Positions 7,455 to 16,243 of a stretch of DNA of 64,000 bases are shown here, piece after piece. Made by a program: the position numbers and the translations under genes. The notes under the pieces are model-generated. The model saw only the letters and a program-made list of their open reading frames with translations. It was not told the DNA's origin and did no database searches. The stretch is from Sphingomonadales bacterium (GTDB taxonomy: Bacteria; Pseudomonadota; Alphaproteobacteria; Sphingomonadales; Sphingomonadaceae), in assembly GCA_017302615.1 (NCBI GenBank), contig JAFLDB010000005.1, forward strand, positions 1 through 64,000. The letters run 5' to 3'. Within the stretch, counting starts at the first letter, position 1. Every line of letters starts with the position of its first letter.

Positions 7455-9152
7455 ATGGCGAAGAACGGCACCACGCTTGAGCATGAGGCTGCCCAGTCGA
7501 CCACCGCGCTGGGCCCGCTGGTCGGCCTGGCACGGGAGGATTTCGTCGGCGCCGTGGCCTTGCTGCTGCGGGAAACGGCCAGCGATCCGGGCCGGACCAT
7601 GAAGCACATGCAGGGCTTTGGCGAGGATGTGGTGAAGATCCTGACCGGCAAGTCCGATCTTGCCCCGGATCCCAAGGACAAGCGCTTCATGGACCCGGCC
7701 TGGCGCTATAATCCCTTTTTCCGAGCCGGAGCGCAGTATTACCTGGCAATCCAGAAGGGCATGAAAGGCTGGCTGGAAGAGCTGGAGCTGGACGAACTGG
7801 AGCGTGACCGCGCCAATTTCATCTCCAACATCATCATCGATGGCCTGGCGCCAACCAATACGCTGATCGGCAACCCCACCGCTCAGAAGCGGCTGATCGA
7901 CAGCGGCGGGCTGTCGCTGATCAAGGGTCTGAAAAACGCCTATAACGACATCGTTCACAACCAGGGCATGGTCAGCCAGGTCGACAAGAAGCCGTTCAAG
8001 CTGGGCGAGAATGTCGCCACCGCCAAGGGGGCCGTGGTCTACCGCGATGCGATGTTCGAACTGGTCCACTATGCGCCCACGACGGACGAGGTTTACGAAA
8101 TCCCGCAGCTGACAATTCCGCCGCAAATCAACAAGATGTACATTAACGATCTGTCGCCGGAAAAGTCCGTGGTGAAGTGGCAGACCGACAACGGCATCCA
8201 GTGTTTCGTGATCTCCTGGAAGAACCCGACCAAGGAGGAAGGCGTCTGGGGAATGGACGATTACATCGCGTCCTGCCTCAAGGCGGTGGACATTGTTTGC
8301 GAGATCACCGGCGCGCCCAAGGTCAATATCTCCAGCGCCTGTTCGGGCGGACAGACCGGGGCGATCCTCGCCAGCAAGATGGCCGCTGCCGGAGACAAGC
8401 GGCTGGGCGCCCTCACCTACATGGTCACTGTGCTGCACCCCAAGCAGAATGATATTGAGGCCGGTTCGCTGATGACCGAAAACGGCCTGCAGCTCGCCAA
8501 GCAGCGCGCCGCCAAGGCCGGCATCATCAAGGGCAACGATCTGGCCCGCGGCTTTGCCTGGCTGCGGCCGAACGATCTGATCTGGAACTACGTCATCAAC
8601 AATTACCTGATGGGCGATGATCCGCCGGCCTTCGACGTGCTGTTCTGGAATGCCGATGCGACCAACCTGTCGGCCAGCCTGATGGGCGATTTTCTGCACC
8701 TGTTCGAAACCCTGGCCTTCACCCGCAAGGGCGAGGTCGAAATGGCCGGACACCCGATCGACCTCTCCAAGGTCAAGAGCGACCTGTTCATTCTGGGCGG
8801 GACGACCGATCACATCACCCCGTGGCGGGCCTGCTATCGTTCCACCCAGCTATTCGGATCGAAGGACGTCACCTTTGTGCTCAGCCAATCGGGTCACATG
8901 CAGGCGATCCTCAACCCGCCGGGCAACCCCAAGGCGAAGTATTATGTGTCGAAAAAGCCCGGCCTGCCCCCCGCCGATGTTGACGCGTGGCTGAAAGGGA
9001 CCGAGGAAGTGGCAGGAAGCTGGTGGCCATTCTGGATGGAATGGCTGCAACAGCGCGCAGGGAAGAAGGTGCCGGCGCCCAAGTCTCTGGGCAGCAAGAA
9101 GCACCCACCGATGGAGTCCGCACCCGGGCTCTACGTGCTGGACCAGTCGTAA
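7455..9152 (+). CDS. phaC: Class II-like polyhydroxyalkanoate synthase
   Basis: A 565-residue alpha/beta-hydrolase-fold protein that polymerises (R)-3-hydroxyacyl-CoA into PHA on granules. The lipase-like box is SACSGGQ with the nucleophile at Cys296. Asp452 in GGTTDHITPW and His481 in SGHMQAILNPPGNPKA complete the triad. These positions nearly coincide with those of Pseudomonas class II PhaC (Cys296, Asp451/452, His479/480). The N-terminal FMDPAWRYNPFF matches the PhaC_N region. The first glycine of the usual GxCxGG box is serine. The start follows a GGGGG tract. It is followed 15 bp later by a medium-chain PHA depolymerase, the arrangement of the pseudomonad phaC-phaZ locus. Substrate preference for medium-chain monomers is inferred. 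Confidence 0.85.
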   Translation: MAKNGTTLEHEAAQSTTALGPLVGLAREDFVGAVALLLRETASDPGRTMKHMQGFGEDVVKILTGKSDLAPDPKDKRFMDPAWRYNPFFRAGAQYYLAIQKGMKGWLEELELDELERDRANFISNIIIDGLAPTNTLIGNPTAQKRLIDSGGLSLIKGLKNAYNDIVHNQGMVSQVDKKPFKLGENVATAKGAVVYRDAMFELVHYAPTTDEVYEIPQLTIPPQINKMYINDLSPEKSVVKWQTDNGIQCFVISWKNPTKEEGVWGMDDYIASCLKAVDIVCEITGAPKVNISSACSGGQTGAILASKMAAAGDKRLGALTYMVTVLHPKQNDIEAGSLMTENGLQLAKQRAAKAGIIKGNDLARGFAWLRPNDLIWNYVINNYLMGDDPPAFDVLFWNADATNLSASLMGDFLHLFETLAFTRKGEVEMAGHPIDLSKVKSDLFILGGTTDHITPWRACYRSTQLFGSKDVTFVLSQSGHMQAILNPPGNPKAKYYVSKKPGLPPADVDAWLKGTEEVAGSWWPFWMEWLQQRAGKKVPAPKSLGSKKHPPMESAPGLYVLDQS

Positions 9153-9167
9153 GGGGGATATGCCAGC

Positions 9168-10001
9168 GTGAGCCTTGATCTGACCGCCGAATTCTCGATG
9201 GAAACCGTCGGCGGGAGAACCCTGCGGGTCGCGCGCTGGCGCTGGAACGAGCCTTCGGAGCATCTACCGATCCTGTTCTTCAACGGCATCGGCGCCAATA
9301 TCGAGGCTGTCGCTCCGCTGGCCGAGGCGCTGACCGAGCGGCCGTTCATCATGTTCGACATGCCCGGCGTCGGCGGCAGCCCGGAACCACTGGTGCCTTA
9401 TAACCCCTTCACCATGAGCTGGACCGCCAGGGAACTACTGAAGCGCTTCGGCGTGGAGGAAGTGGACGTGATGGGCATCTCATGGGGCGGTGCCATGGCC
9501 CAGCACTTCACGCTGCAGCATGGCGACATGGTTCGCCGCCTGGTGCTGTGCGCCACCACGGCGGGGATGATCATGGTGCCGGGCAACCCGGCCGCGCTGA
9601 CCAAGATGGCCAACCCGCGCCGCTATGTCGACGCGGCCTTCATGGAAGAGCATTTCCGCACGCTTTATGGCGGGCTGACCGGCGGCAAGGCCGAACATAT
9701 CAGCCGCCTGACCCCGCCAAGCCCGCGCGGCTACATGTATCAGCTGCTGTGCATGCTGGGCTGGACCAGTGTCCCCGCCCTGCCCTTCCTCAAGAAGGAC
9801 GTGCTGATCATGATGGGCGACGAGGACCAGATCGTGCCCCTGGTAAACGGCAAGATGCTGGAGGCCTTGATCCCGCACAGCCGGCTCGAAATATTCGAAC
9901 AGGGCGGTCACCTGTTCATGCTGACACACCGCGAGCAGACCATTTCCTCGCTGCGCGGGTTCCTCAACGCACCGGACCGGGAAGACAGAAAGGCCGCCTG
10001 A
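9168..10001 (+). CDS. phaZ: Intracellular medium-chain-length PHA depolymerase
   Basis: A 277-residue alpha/beta hydrolase. The nucleophile elbow GISWGG holds Ser105, with Asp220 in GDEDQIVPL and His248 in GGHLFML. The blocks FFNGIGAN, DMPGVGGS, TTAGMIMVPG and LGWTS are those of the Pseudomonas PhaZ family, and the triad spacing agrees with it. It should hydrolyse stored PHA to hydroxyacids when carbon runs short. The start is GTG at 9168 behind AAGGGGGA; the ATG at 9160 runs into a stop after three codons. It is coupled to phaC upstream and to the ferredoxin reductase gene 3 bp downstream, so an operon is likely. Confidence 0.85.
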   Translation: MSLDLTAEFSMETVGGRTLRVARWRWNEPSEHLPILFFNGIGANIEAVAPLAEALTERPFIMFDMPGVGGSPEPLVPYNPFTMSWTARELLKRFGVEEVDVMGISWGGAMAQHFTLQHGDMVRRLVLCATTAGMIMVPGNPAALTKMANPRRYVDAAFMEEHFRTLYGGLTGGKAEHISRLTPPSPRGYMYQLLCMLGWTSVPALPFLKKDVLIMMGDEDQIVPLVNGKMLEALIPHSRLEIFEQGGHLFMLTHREQTISSLRGFLNAPDREDRKAA

Positions 10002-10004
10002 CAC

Positions 10005-11324
10005 ATGCGCCACATCGCGATCATCGGTTCGGGACCCGCAGGGTATTACACGGCCGAGGCCGCGCAGAAGCAGTGGGGCGATGATATCCGGGTCGACGTG
10101 TTCGACATGCTGCCCGTCCCCTATGGCCTGATCCGCACCGGGGTGGCGCCCGATCACCAGTCGATCAAGGGTGTGGCCAAGCGGTATGAGGCGACCGCGC
10201 TTTCGGAGAACGTCCGCTTTGTCGGCAACGTGATGATCGGCAAGGACGTGTCGATCGCCGAATTGCAGCAATGCTATGACGCGGTGGTGATCGCCACCGG
10301 CGCGCCGCACGATCGCAAGCTGGATCTGCCGGGTGAAAACCTGGCCAATGTCTATGGCAGCGCGGCCTTTGTCGGCTGGTACAATGGCCACCCGCTGTTC
10401 GCCGATCTCGATCCCGACCTCAGCCACGATACCGCCGTGGTGATCGGCATGGGCAATGTCGCGCTCGACGTGACGCGCATCCTGTCCAAGACCCGCGCGG
10501 AATTTGCCGGCAGCGATATCGTCGCTCATGCGCTCGACGTGCTCGATACCTCGAAGCTCAAGCGGATCGTCGTGCTGGGCCGGCGCGGGCCGCACCAGAT
10601 CATGATGACGCCCAAGGAACTGGGCGAACTATCGCACCTGTCGCGCGCCGCGCCGCGGGTCGATCCGGCCGACCTCCCCGAATTGGGCGAGGACGCGCTG
10701 CTGGAGCCGGGGCTGCGTAAGTCGGTCACGCACCTCAGGTCCTTCGCGGCGATCCCCGAAAGCCACTATGCCGACTGCCCGATCGAGATCGAGTTCGATT
10801 TCTTCGCCAGCCCCAAGGCGATCCTGGGAACCGAGCAGGTCGAGGGGATCGAGGTGGAACGCACCGTGGTCGAAGCCGGACGGGCGACCGGCACGGGCGA
10901 GACCTATGTGATCCCGGCGGGCCTGGTGGTGTGCTGCATCGGCTATCGCTCAAGCCCGATCCCTGACGTCCCGTTTGACGAGCGCGCCGGAAAGTTCGCC
11001 AATGACGAGGGGCGCATCCTGCCCGGCATCTACTGCGTCGGTTGGGCCCGGCGCGGCCCGTCCGGCACGATCGGCACCAACCGCCCTGACGGGTTCAGCG
11101 TCGTCGAAAAGATCGCCGAGGACATCGCCGCCGGCCTGCTCGGCCACGGCGGCAAACCGGGCCGCGCCGGTTTTGACGAGATCGCCGCCGCGCGCGGGCT
11201 GGACGTTGTCACGTTCCGCGACTGGAAGAAGATCGAGGCCGAGGAAGAAGCCCGTGCCCGATCCGATGCCCCGCGCGAAAAGTTCGTCGACGTGGCCGAA
11301 ATGATCAGGGCGCGCGGGGAGTAG
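10005..11324 (+). CDS. Ferredoxin/adrenodoxin-type NADP+ reductase (FprA-like)
   Basis: A 439-residue flavoprotein of the adrenodoxin reductase family. The FAD site GSGPAGYYTAEAA is at the N-terminus. PYGLIRTGVAPDH, characteristic of the family, follows, then the NADPH site IGMGNVALDVTRIL, and a C-terminal GWARRGPSGTIGTNRPD block. It shuttles electrons between NADPH and a ferredoxin that would feed P450s or other oxygenases. No ferredoxin or P450 gene is in the window, so the partner is unknown. The ATG lies 3 bp after the phaZ stop, so translation is probably coupled. Why it travels with PHA genes is unclear; redox balance during PHA turnover is one guess. Confidence 0.85.
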   Translation: MRHIAIIGSGPAGYYTAEAAQKQWGDDIRVDVFDMLPVPYGLIRTGVAPDHQSIKGVAKRYEATALSENVRFVGNVMIGKDVSIAELQQCYDAVVIATGAPHDRKLDLPGENLANVYGSAAFVGWYNGHPLFADLDPDLSHDTAVVIGMGNVALDVTRILSKTRAEFAGSDIVAHALDVLDTSKLKRIVVLGRRGPHQIMMTPKELGELSHLSRAAPRVDPADLPELGEDALLEPGLRKSVTHLRSFAAIPESHYADCPIEIEFDFFASPKAILGTEQVEGIEVERTVVEAGRATGTGETYVIPAGLVVCCIGYRSSPIPDVPFDERAGKFANDEGRILPGIYCVGWARRGPSGTIGTNRPDGFSVVEKIAEDIAAGLLGHGGKPGRAGFDEIAAARGLDVVTFRDWKKIEAEEEARARSDAPREKFVDVAEMIRARGE

Positions 11325-11365
11325 GCGGGCCGCCAAACCGCTTGCCCCCTCCCCAAAGCCATGAT

Positions 11366-11381
11366 TTAATCGCCCGGTTAA
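11366..11381. promoter_or_regulatory. TTAA-N8-TTAA palindrome upstream of the amidohydrolase
   Basis: TTTAA and TTAAA form an inverted repeat with 8 bases between the TTAA cores, in the 97 bp gap between the reductase and amidohydrolase genes. The spacing equals that of the TTAA pair upstream of phaC, so one regulator may bind both sites. The function is not known. Confidence 0.3.
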
Positions 11382-11421
11382 AGCGCGTCCCGGCAGAGAG
11401 TCGCGCAGATGGAGAGAGCCC

Positions 11422-13176
11422 ATGGCATCCTATGATCTGATCATCCGTAATGGCACCATTGTCGACGGCACCGGCGCGCCGCGCTTTACCGGCGATGTCG
11501 CGGTGAAGGACGGGCTGATTGCCGCCGTTGGCACGGTCAACGGCAGCGCCACGCGTGAGATCGATGCGGCGGGCAAGATCGTCGCCCCCGGCTGGGTCGA
11601 TGTGCACACGCATTATGATGGCCAGGCCACCTGGGATCAGGAAATGGCCCCGTCGAGCTGGCACGGCGTGACCACCGTGGTCATGGGCAACTGCGGCGTC
11701 GGCTTTGCCCCGGCCGCACCGGACCGGCACGAGTGGCTGATCGGGCTGATGGAAGGGGTGGAAGACATTCCCGGCACGGCGCTGGCCGAAGGGATGAAGT
11801 GGAACTGGGAAACCTTCCCCGAATACCTCGACGCGCTGGAAGCCCTGCCCCGCACGGTCGACGTCGGCACCCACGTGCCGCACGGCGCGGTACGTGCCTA
11901 TGTGCTGGGTGATCGTGAGCAGCCGGGCGCGGTCCCGACTGCCGAAGACATCAAGAAGATGGCCGACATCGTCGAGGACGGTGTGCGCGCCGGGGCGCTG
12001 GGCTTTTCCACCAGCCGCACCGTGCTGCACCGCTCGATCGATGGCGAGCTGGTTCCCGGCACCACTGCCACCGAGGAGGAACTGGTCGAGATCGGCCGCG
12101 CCATGGGCCGGGTCGGCTACGGCGTGTTCGAAATGGCCAGCGACCTGCGGCGCGAATGGAATGAGTTCGGCTGGATGGGCCAGATCAGCCGCGAAACCGG
12201 CCTGCCGGTGACTTTCGCCGCGCTCCAGTCGATCGCCAAGGAACAGCCGCTGGACGAGCAAATCGCCAACATGCGCGCTGAGAACGACAACGGCGCCAAC
12301 ATCGTTGCCCAGATCGCGCTGCGCGGCAACGGCATCATCATGGCCTGGCAAGGCACGGTCCACCCGTTCCGTCTGCGTCCATCCTGGCAGGCGATTGCCG
12401 ATCTGCCGTGGGACCAGCAGAAGGCCAAGCTGCTCGATCCGGCCTTCAAGGCCCAGCTGCTCAGCGAAGCGAGCGATTACAGCCAGGTGCCGGAAGACAT
12501 CATCGGCATCTCGATGGTGGTCAGCGGTGGCTGGACCATGCAGTTCGAAATGGACCCGGACTTCGATTACGAGCCGCAAGCCGATGCCTCGATCGCCGCT
12601 CGCGCCGCCGCTGCCGGCGTTTCGGGCGATGAATATGCCTATGACCTCCTCTGCCGCGACGATGGCAAGGGCTTCATCTATCTGCCGATCCTCAACTATG
12701 CCGATGGCAACCTCGATTTCCTCGAGGCGCTGCAGCAGAGCGACGATACGGTGAATTCGCTGTCCGACGGCGGAGCGCACTGCGGCACGATTTGCGATGC
12801 CGCCAGCCCCACCTTCATGCTCCAGCACTGGGTGCGCGACCGCAAGCGCGGCGGGCGGATCAGCCTGGAAAACGCGGTGAAGCGCCAGTGCCGCGATACC
12901 GCGCGGCTCTATGGCCTCAACGATCGCGGGATCCTCGCGCCGGGTTATCTGGCCGATATCAACGTGATCGATCTGGACAAGGTCAAGCTGGGCAAGCCCT
13001 GGCTGGCGTTCGACCTCCCGGCAGGCGGCAAGCGGCTGCTCCAGAAGGCTGAAGGCTATGTCTGCACGATCAAGACCGGTGTGGTGACCTTCGAAGACGG
13101 CAAGTGGACCGGCGCCACCCCCGGCGGACTGATCCGCGGACCGCAGCAGGTCGAAATGCTGGAAGCGGCCGAATAA
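11422..13176 (+). CDS. Amidohydrolase of the N-acyl-D-amino-acid deacylase family
   Basis: A 584-residue metal-dependent hydrolase. The HxH metal motif is in [13 protein letters not shown] (about residue 60), followed by [14 protein letters not shown], and a late [12 protein letters not shown] block supplies the catalytic aspartate. [11 protein letters not shown] at the start and VNVIDLDK-type beta strands at the end form the small composite sheet domain of this superfamily. Members remove N-acyl groups from D-amino acids or open cyclic amides; the substrate cannot be read from the sequence. A good GGAGAG ribosome site precedes the ATG. It is followed by a strong hairpin. Its own promoter is plausible because the gap from the upstream gene is 97 bp. 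Confidence 0.85.
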   Translation: MASYDLIIRNGTIVDGTGAPRFTGDVAVKDGLIAAVGTVNGSATREIDAAGKIVAPGWVDVHTHYDGQATWDQEMAPSSWHGVTTVVMGNCGVGFAPAAPDRHEWLIGLMEGVEDIPGTALAEGMKWNWETFPEYLDALEALPRTVDVGTHVPHGAVRAYVLGDREQPGAVPTAEDIKKMADIVEDGVRAGALGFSTSRTVLHRSIDGELVPGTTATEEELVEIGRAMGRVGYGVFEMASDLRREWNEFGWMGQISRETGLPVTFAALQSIAKEQPLDEQIANMRAENDNGANIVAQIALRGNGIIMAWQGTVHPFRLRPSWQAIADLPWDQQKAKLLDPAFKAQLLSEASDYSQVPEDIIGISMVVSGGWTMQFEMDPDFDYEPQADASIAARAAAAGVSGDEYAYDLLCRDDGKGFIYLPILNYADGNLDFLEALQQSDDTVNSLSDGGAHCGTICDAASPTFMLQHWVRDRKRGGRISLENAVKRQCRDTARLYGLNDRGILAPGYLADINVIDLDKVKLGKPWLAFDLPAGGKRLLQKAEGYVCTIKTGVVTFEDGKWTGATPGGLIRGPQQVEMLEAAE

Positions 13177-13183
13177 TCGCCGA

Positions 13184-13218
13184 AGCGCCGTCCCGGACCG
13201 CTCCGGGACGGACGCTTT
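13184..13218. terminator. Hairpin terminator between convergent genes
   Basis: CGTCCCGGA and TCCGGGACG pair around a CCGC loop, with AGCG/CGCT extending the stem and a short TTT after it. It lies 8 bp after the amidohydrolase stop and just before the end of the oppositely oriented DUF2855 gene, so it may serve both directions. Confidence 0.7.
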
Positions 13219-13224
13219 GTGGCT

Positions 13225-14301
13225 CTATGGCCGGATAACGATCCCCACCGCCGGATCCGCCTTGCCGCCATGGATCGCGGCGAAAGCCTGTTGCGCAGCC
13301 GCCAGTCCATCCTGCCAGCTGACCGCCACGGCCCCGCCCGCCTCGGCCAGGAACCGAACCCAGCTTTCCGCCACAGCCTCGCCAAAGGCTTTCGGGCCAA
13401 GTTCCTTGATCGCCGCCACGGCGTGATCGGGCGCGAAGAACAGGGTCGGGGTCGGCCCCGGGATCGGTCCGTTATTCTGTCCGAAGCCCGCGCCGACATG
13501 GGTTGCGCCCACGGTGCAGGAATACTTGAGGTGATCGCCCAGCGCGGTGTGGATGGCGTGCAGCAGCCCCGCGTTCCCGGCGAAATCGACGGACACCGTC
13601 GGCCCCTGCGGCAGGTCCGTCACCCGGTCATAGGCCAGCACCTCATCGTAAAAGCCGCTGGCCTTCACGAACTCGACATTGCCGGCCGACGTCAGCCCGA
13701 TCCGCTTCACCTCCGGCGAGCGATGGCGCGCCACGCTGGCCAGCGACAGCGCCGTTTTTGACGAGGCCGAGGTAATCACCACGGCTTCCGCCCCGAACCA
13801 GTCTTCGCGGCGCATGAAGCTCTCGATCAGGAAGCCGGTCTTGAACAGCGGACCGAAGATCATCCGTTCCGCCTCTTTGGCCGGATCGTGCTCCGGATCG
13901 GCGGCAAGCCGGGTGTACTGGTTGTAGATCGGGCTCATCGGCTGGCGATGTGCAGCACCGTCGCTGAAGCCGCCTGCCGAAACGCCGACCGGAAGCACGT
14001 CCAGATGCTGGCCCATCGGCAGGTAGCCATAGACCCGTTCGCCCACCGCGATGTCCGGATGGTTGGATGCTTCCACCACCGCATGGCCCCACATCGGCAC
14101 CACGCCCCAGTCTCCTTCGCCGGGGAAGAAGTTCCAATAGCCAAAGGCATCGCCTGCGATTGCGTAGGTCACATTGTTGGCGGTGACCGAAAAGCTCTCG
14201 ATCTTCAGCCGGACTTCGCCCTCACCCAGCTGCGGCAGCGCGGCATCGACGATCCGCGACTGGCTCAGGTCATGGCGCTGGAACTGGACGGTCTGGCTCA
14301 T
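13225..14301 (-). CDS. DUF2855 family protein
   Basis: A 358-residue protein recognised as DUF2855 by FGYWNFFPGEGDWGVVPMWG, the GERVYGYLPMG block and PIYNQY near the middle. It has a medium-chain dehydrogenase-like plan: a GroES-like N-terminal half (VTANNVTYA, GERVYGY) and a later segment EAVVITSASSKTALSLA resembling a cofactor-binding strand, without a classical GxGxxG. No activity is established for the family. The start MSQTVQF was preferred because GGGAG precedes it; the frame stays open 17 codons further upstream. It lies just downstream of dnaN, separated by a hairpin. Confidence 0.8.
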   Translation of the reverse strand: MSQTVQFQRHDLSQSRIVDAALPQLGEGEVRLKIESFSVTANNVTYAIAGDAFGYWNFFPGEGDWGVVPMWGHAVVEASNHPDIAVGERVYGYLPMGQHLDVLPVGVSAGGFSDGAAHRQPMSPIYNQYTRLAADPEHDPAKEAERMIFGPLFKTGFLIESFMRREDWFGAEAVVITSASSKTALSLASVARHRSPEVKRIGLTSAGNVEFVKASGFYDEVLAYDRVTDLPQGPTVSVDFAGNAGLLHAIHTALGDHLKYSCTVGATHVGAGFGQNNGPIPGPTPTLFFAPDHAVAAIKELGPKAFGEAVAESWVRFLAEAGGAVAVSWQDGLAAAQQAFAAIHGGKADPAVGIVIRP

Positions 14302-14320
14302 TGTTTTCTCTCCCAACGCA

Positions 14321-14349
14321 AATGGGCGCCCCATTGCGGAGCGCCCATT
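14321..14349. terminator. Inverted repeat after dnaN
   Basis: AATGGGCGC (14321-14329) pairs perfectly with GCGCCCATT (14341-14349) across an 11-base loop. It lies 29 bp beyond the dnaN stop in the dnaN direction. There is no T-run, so it is either a weak terminator or a transcript-stabilising hairpin between dnaN and the DUF2855 gene. Confidence 0.5.
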
Positions 14350-14377
14350 CAAGCAACTGTTACGGGGTCCGTAAAGA

Positions 14378-15496
14378 TCACACCCGCATCGGCATCAGCA
14401 CATAAAGCGCCGGGCTCTTGTCGTCCTGGCGGATCAGGGTCGGCGCGCCGGCATCGGCCAGGTGCAGTTCGACCGTGTCGCCCTCGATCTGGCCGAGGAT
14501 ATCCTTAAGGTAATTGGCGTTGAAGCCGATCTCGAACCCGGCCGAGGTATAGCTGGCCGGGACTTCTTCGGCCGCGGTACCGTTGTCGGGCGAAGTGACC
14601 GACAGGGTGACCTTGTCGGTCTCCAGCGCCATCTTGACCGCGCGGGTCTTTTCCGTGGCGATGGTGGCCACGCGGTCCACCCCTTCCCAGAAGCTGCGCG
14701 GATCAAGCTTCAAGAGCTTGTCGTTCCCGGTCGGGATCACGCGGCTGTAATCGGGGAACGTGCCGTCGATCAGCTTGCTGGTCAGCACCACGCCGCTTTC
14801 ACCGCCCAGGGTGAAGCGGATCTTGCTGGCCGAGAGATCGACCAGCACGTTGGCATCGAGCGATTCTTCCAGCAGCTTGCGCAGTTCGGCCACGCATTTG
14901 CGCGGTACGATCACGTCCGGCATGCCTTCCGCCCCGTCGGGCCGGGCAATCGTGAAGCGGGCCAGGCGGTGGCCATCGGTGGCGGCGGCGCGCAGTTCAT
15001 CATCCGTCACGTGGATGAAGATGCCATTGAGGTAATAGCGCGTTTCCTCGGTGCTGATCGCAAAGCGGGTGCGATCGATCAGCTGGGCCAGCGTGGCACC
15101 GGGCACTTCGAAGCTGGTCGGCAGATCGCCTTCGACGATCACCGGGAAATCGTCACGCGGCAGGGTCGGCAGGCTGAAGCGGCTGCGTCCGGCCTTGACG
15201 GTCATGCGATTGTCGGCGGTTTCCAGGCTGACCTGGCTGCCGTCGGGAAGCTTGCGGGCAATGTCGAACAGCAGGTGGGCCGAAACGGTGATCGCGCCGG
15301 CGCTTTCAACCGAGACCGCGCCCAGGCTTTCCACCACCTGCAAATCGAGGTCGGTCGCCATGATCTTCACCGTGCCGTCGCCCGCCGCTTCGATCAGCAC
15401 GTTCGAGAGGATCGGGATGGTGTTGCGGCGTTCAACAACCGACTGGACGTGCGACAGGCACTTGAGGAGCGTCGCGCGTTCGATGGTGGCCTTCAT
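14378..15496 (-). CDS. dnaN: DNA polymerase III beta sliding clamp
   Basis: A 372-residue protein of normal clamp length. It has the N-terminal MKATIERATLLKCLSHVQ, three repeated clamp folds, and the C-terminal YVLMPMRV found in proteobacterial clamps. It encircles DNA and tethers Pol III and other partners. The ATG at 15496 was chosen over a 33-codon upstream extension because it gives the family N-terminus. dnaA, recF and gyrB are absent next to it, as is usual in sphingomonads. A promoter of the recurrent type lies about 75 bp upstream. Confidence 0.97.
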   Translation of the reverse strand: MKATIERATLLKCLSHVQSVVERRNTIPILSNVLIEAAGDGTVKIMATDLDLQVVESLGAVSVESAGAITVSAHLLFDIARKLPDGSQVSLETADNRMTVKAGRSRFSLPTLPRDDFPVIVEGDLPTSFEVPGATLAQLIDRTRFAISTEETRYYLNGIFIHVTDDELRAAATDGHRLARFTIARPDGAEGMPDVIVPRKCVAELRKLLEESLDANVLVDLSASKIRFTLGGESGVVLTSKLIDGTFPDYSRVIPTGNDKLLKLDPRSFWEGVDRVATIATEKTRAVKMALETDKVTLSVTSPDNGTAAEEVPASYTSAGFEIGFNANYLKDILGQIEGDTVELHLADAGAPTLIRQDDKSPALYVLMPMRV

Positions 15497-15568
15497 GGTA
15501 CTTTCGTATCCCCCTGGGGCGCGCAAACGGGGAATCGACCCCGCGCGCCTTGGTTTGCGGTCAGCATT

Positions 15569-15595
15569 CCTTACCGCAGGGGCGTGTGGCGGCAA
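15569..15595 (-). promoter_or_regulatory. Predicted dnaN promoter
   Basis: On the minus strand TTGCCG (15595-15590), 15 bases, then GTAAGG (15574-15569). It matches the recurrent promoter layout and predicts a leader of roughly 65 bases before the dnaN ATG. Confidence 0.5.
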
Positions 15596-15652
15596 GCCTC
15601 TCCCCCCCGAATGCCGGGGAAACTGTGCATAAATGGGCCAGCGTCGCCCCGG

Positions 15653-16204
15653 TCAGCGCAGGGCGGCCAGATCCTCGACCAGCCCGCTTTGCGCGCCGAC
15701 ATACATGCCGACATATCGCAGCACCTCTTCCGGGGCCTTTTCAAGATCATAGCCGCGCTTGCGGGCCGCGGCGGTCATCTTGTCGACGTGGCTCTGCTCG
15801 ACCCGCTGAATGACGGGATTGGGCCGCCCCGGACCATAACCCAGTGCCTCGTCCAACGCTTCGACCGGGACCTTTGCAGCGCGCAGGCGCCGCGCCAGTT
15901 CATCGCGCATGACCAGATCGAAAGCGTAAGCGGCATAGGTCCCGCGCAGCGAAGCGGGTACCGAATGCTTCTCGGCACACTGGGCTGCTGCTGCCTCGAA
16001 CCGTTCGAACAGGGCCTTGCCTTCCGGCGTTCGCGTCGCGCCAGACAGCATCGCGTCGATCAGCTTGCCCGGCAGATCAGCGGCGACGTCCTGCTTCGGA
16101 CAGGCCAGAGCGGCATCGCTGACCCGGGCCGGAGCGGACTGGGCCAGCACCGGCTGAACCACGGCAAGAGCGAGAGCAGCAGCAAAAAACACCGGATAAC
16201 GCAT
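15653..16204 (-). CDS. Secreted protein of unknown function
   Basis: A 183-residue protein with a clear Sec signal peptide (FFAAALALAVVQPVLAQS, cleavage after VLA). The mature part is mostly helical and charged, with two cysteines (ACPKQD, QCAEK) that could form a disulfide, and a C-terminal VLRYVGMYVGAQSGLVEDLAALR. I do not recognise the family. It is 39 bp downstream of fabG on the same strand, where many alphaproteobacteria have acpP, but it is not an acyl carrier protein: there is no DSL phosphopantetheine motif and it is exported. Confidence 0.7.
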   Translation of the reverse strand: MRYPVFFAAALALAVVQPVLAQSAPARVSDAALACPKQDVAADLPGKLIDAMLSGATRTPEGKALFERFEAAAAQCAEKHSVPASLRGTYAAYAFDLVMRDELARRLRAAKVPVEALDEALGYGPGRPNPVIQRVEQSHVDKMTAAARKRGYDLEKAPEEVLRYVGMYVGAQSGLVEDLAALR

Positions 16205-16243
16205 TGAACTGGCCCCGATTATGAAATCGCCAGACTGTGACGA

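Noticed and set aside
14302..14352. Upstream ATG for the DUF2855 protein
   Set aside because: The 17 extra codons run through the hairpin after dnaN and have no ribosome site, whereas ATG at 14301 has GGGAG at good spacing.
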